Program-made: the position numbers and the translations under genes
Part shown: positions 62,434 to 64,000 of the stretch, one piece after another
How the letters are laid out: each line of letters opens with the position of its first letter
How positions within the stretch are numbered: the stretch's first letter is position 1
Origin: Dama dama
Lineage: Eukaryota; Chordata; Mammalia; Artiodactyla; Cervidae
DNA length: 64,000 bases
Reading direction: 5' to 3'
NCBI RefSeq assembly: GCF_033118175.1
Contig: NC_083714.1
Coordinates: forward strand, 2,294,001-2,358,000
The notes under the pieces: model-generated
Databases searched by the model: none
Told to the model about the DNA's origin: nothing
The model's input: only the letters and a program-made list of their open reading frames with translations

Positions 62434-64000
62434 GAAGAGCTTCAAAAGGAGTCAAATATATGAGGAGCATGAAACGGTCTGAAAAATAGGAGGAGCATGA
62501 AACGGTGTTGCAAAACATGAAGAGCCTGAAAAGGTGTGAAATATATGAAGAGCTTCAAAAGTTTTCAAAAGTATGAGGAGCATGATACGGTCTGAAAAAT
62601 AGGAGGAGCATGAAGCGGTGTTGAAAAGTGAAGAGCCTGAAAAGGTGTGAAAAACATGAAGCGCTTCAAAAGTTGTCAAAAATATGAGGAACATGAAACG
62701 GTCTGAAAAATAGGAGAAGCAAGAATCGGTGTTGAAAAAAAGACGAGCCTGAAAAGTTGTGAAATATATGAAGAACTTCAAAACGTGTCAAATATATGAG
62801 GAGCATGAAATGGTCTGAAAAAGAGGAGCCGCATGAAGCGGTGTTAAAAAACATAAACTGCCTGAAAAGGTGTGAAATATATGAAGAGCTTCAAAAGGTG
62901 TCAAAAATATGAGGAGCATAAAACGCTCTGAATATTAGGGGGAGCATGAAACGGTCTTCAAAAACATGAAGAGCCTGAAAAGGTGTTAAAAATATGAAGA
63001 GCTTCAAAACTTGTCAATAATATAACGAGAATGAAACGGTCTGAAAAATAGGAGGAGCATGAAGTGGTGTTGAAAAACATGAAAAGCCTGAAAAGGTGTG
63101 AAAAATAAGAAGAGCTTCAAAAGGTGTCAAAAATATGAGGAGCATGAAACGGTCTGAAAAACAGGAGGAGCATGACGTGGTGTTGAAAAACATGAGGAGC
63201 CTGAAAAGGTGTGAAATATATGAAGAGCTTCAAAAGGTGTCAAAAATATGAAGAGCATGAAAAGGTCTGAAGAATAGGAGGAGTAAGAAGCGGTGTTGAA
63301 AAACATGAAGAGCCTGAAAAGGTGTGAAATACATGAAGAGCTTCAAAATAGTCAAAAATATGAGGAGCATGAAACGGTCTTAAAAATAGGAGGAGCATGA
63401 AACGGTGTTGAAAAACATGAAGAGCCTGAAAATGTGTGAAAAATATGAAGAGCTTCAAAAGGTGTCAAAAATAGAAGGAGCATGAAGCGGAGTTGAAAAA
63501 CATGAAGAGCTTCAAAATGTGTCAAAAATATGAGGAGCATGATACGGTCTCAAAAATAGGAGGAGCATGAAGCGGTGTTGAAAAACATGAAGAGCCTGGA
63601 AAGGTGTGAAATATATGAAGAGATTCAAAAGTGTCACAAATAGGAGGAACATGAAACGGTCTGAAAAATAGGAGGAGCATGAAGTGGAGTTGAAAAAAAT
63701 GAATAGCCTGAAAAGGTGTGAAAAATATTAGGAGCATGAAACAGTCTGAAAATAGGAGGAGCATCAAATGGTGCTGAAAAACATGGAGAGCCTGAAAAGG
63801 TTTGAAAAATATGAAGAGCTTCAAAAGGTGTCAAAAATATGAGGAGCATGAAATGGTCTGAAAAATAGGAGGAGCATGTAATGGTGTTGAAAACCACGAA
63901 GAGCCTGAAGAGGAGTGAAATACATGAAGAGCTTCAAAAGGTGTCAAAATTTGAGAAGCATGAAAAGGTGTTCAAAAACATGAAGAGCCTGAAAATGTGT
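62434..64000 (+). repeat. 2,819-bp macro-unit, copy 2 (cut by window end)
   Basis: Second tandem copy, still matching copy 1 at the last base, so at least another 1,250 bp of this unit is expected to the right of the window. Confidence 0.92.

Larger units (their letters stand above)
1..64000 (+). repeat. Uninterrupted 28-bp-based satellite DNA array (whole window)
   Basis: Every part of the window I read consists of tandem copies of one roughly 28-bp monomer, all in the same orientation. The commonest form has the core GAGGAGCATGAAAAGGTGTG followed by an A-rich 8-base tail. Dividing lengths by the period gives about 2,270 monomers (an estimate). The consensus has 13 A, 9 G, 4 T and 2 C, so the + strand is purine-rich throughout and there is no sign of an inversion. 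I saw no tRNA, rRNA, transposon end, retroelement reading frame or unique spacer, and no stretch over about 50 bases that departs from the monomer. Minus-strand open frames are long only because the monomer lacks minus-strand stops. This is best read as eukaryotic satellite heterochromatin; the family and species are not recognised. Confidence 0.97.
26051..64000 (+). repeat. Part II: 113-bp higher-order repeat of four monomers (A-B-C-D)
   Basis: From about 26,051 the array follows a fixed four-monomer cycle. A carries TGAAGAGCTTCAAAAGGTGT, B carries GAGGAGCATGAAACGGTCTG, C carries GGAGGAGCATGAAGCGGTGT and D carries TGAAGAGCCTGAAAAGGTGT. Lengths are 28, 28, 29 and 28, so the unit is 113 bp. 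I checked the spacing directly: the CGGTGTTG of monomer C lies at 42,606 and again at 42,719. Units of 112 or 114 bp come from single-base indels. About 336 units fit the interval (estimate). Monomer A brings two TCA triplets 10 bases apart, which close two minus-strand frames in every unit; with a period of 113 this limits most open frames to roughly 60-100 codons. Some units lack a monomer, for example the A-less trimers at 36,706-36,923. Confidence 0.95.

Noticed and set aside
26051..64000. Heat-shock elements at GAAGAGCTTC in monomer A
   Set aside because: A heat-shock element needs GAA and TTC units with a two-base gap; here four bases separate GAA from TTC. The dyad is real but does not fit that site.
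26051..64000. CENP-B boxes near GAAACGGGCTG variants
   Set aside because: Isolated CGGG occurs, but the TTCG part at the required distance was not seen, so no box can be supported.
1..64000. Telomeric repeat or microsatellite expansion
   Set aside because: No TTAGGG-type or other 5-8-bp unit is present; the basic period is 28 bp with a complex sequence.
1..64000. Bacterial or phage origin of the window
   Set aside because: No prokaryotic gene, ribosome-binding-site pattern or operon is visible. A 64-kb pure satellite with several levels of higher-order repetition is a eukaryotic feature.

Overview
This window is one uninterrupted satellite-DNA array. I found no gene, RNA gene, transposon or unique sequence in its 64 kb. 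Everything descends from one 28-bp monomer in one orientation (20-base core GAGGAGCATGAAAAGGTGTG plus an 8-base A-rich tail ending TAC or TAT). The + strand is strongly purine-rich (22 of 28 consensus positions) and the consensus is about 39% GC. A repeat-only tract this long points to nuclear heterochromatin of a eukaryote (pericentromeric, subtelomeric or sex-chromosome type). Nothing identifies the taxon. CpG/TpG alternation at fixed positions is compatible with a genome that methylates CpG.

Layout. (1) From 1 to about 26,050, variant 28-bp monomers follow each other without a fixed short order, but long blocks of them are duplicated. A 1,921-bp unit lies in tandem at 6,341-10,195 and recurs at 12,696-14,629, inside a larger 3.8/4.3-kb duplication (4,840-8,617 and 10,664-14,972). 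Smaller duplications of 140, 224, 468, about 336 and about 550 bp lie in between. (2) At about 26,051 the organisation changes within one monomer. To 64,000 the array is a 113-bp higher-order repeat of four diverged monomers in the order A-B-C-D (28+28+29+28 bp). These 113-bp units are grouped into longer duplications: offset 3,539/3,204 (26.0-30.6 kb), a roughly 2.2-kb unit in two full copies and a partial third (35.1-40.9 kb), 1,517 bp (44.1-46.8 kb), a 3.6/3.8-kb duplication (46.7-54.7 kb), a mosaic of the same blocks (54.7-59.6 kb) and a 2,819-bp unit running off the right edge (59.6-64.0 kb). The left edge also lies inside a duplicated block.

Coding potential. Minus-strand open frames of up to 582 codons exist but are a by-product of the repeat. 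The consensus has no minus-strand stop in any frame, and since 28 is not a multiple of 3 the same 28-mer is read in all three frames to give a 28-residue pseudo-repeat. Long frames overlap in several frames at once and shrink sharply at the 26-kb boundary, where monomer A brings two stops per 113 bp. I annotate no CDS.

The most interesting signals are the abrupt switch between two organisations of the same satellite, a 12-bp dyad (TGAAGAGCTTCA) that recurs once per 113-bp unit only after that switch, a likely precursor of that monomer at 16,172-16,182 in the older-style array, and indels that record the order of duplication events. Coordinates of duplicated blocks were read by eye and are good to about 10 bp unless stated. 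Identities are from spot comparison, not a computed alignment.
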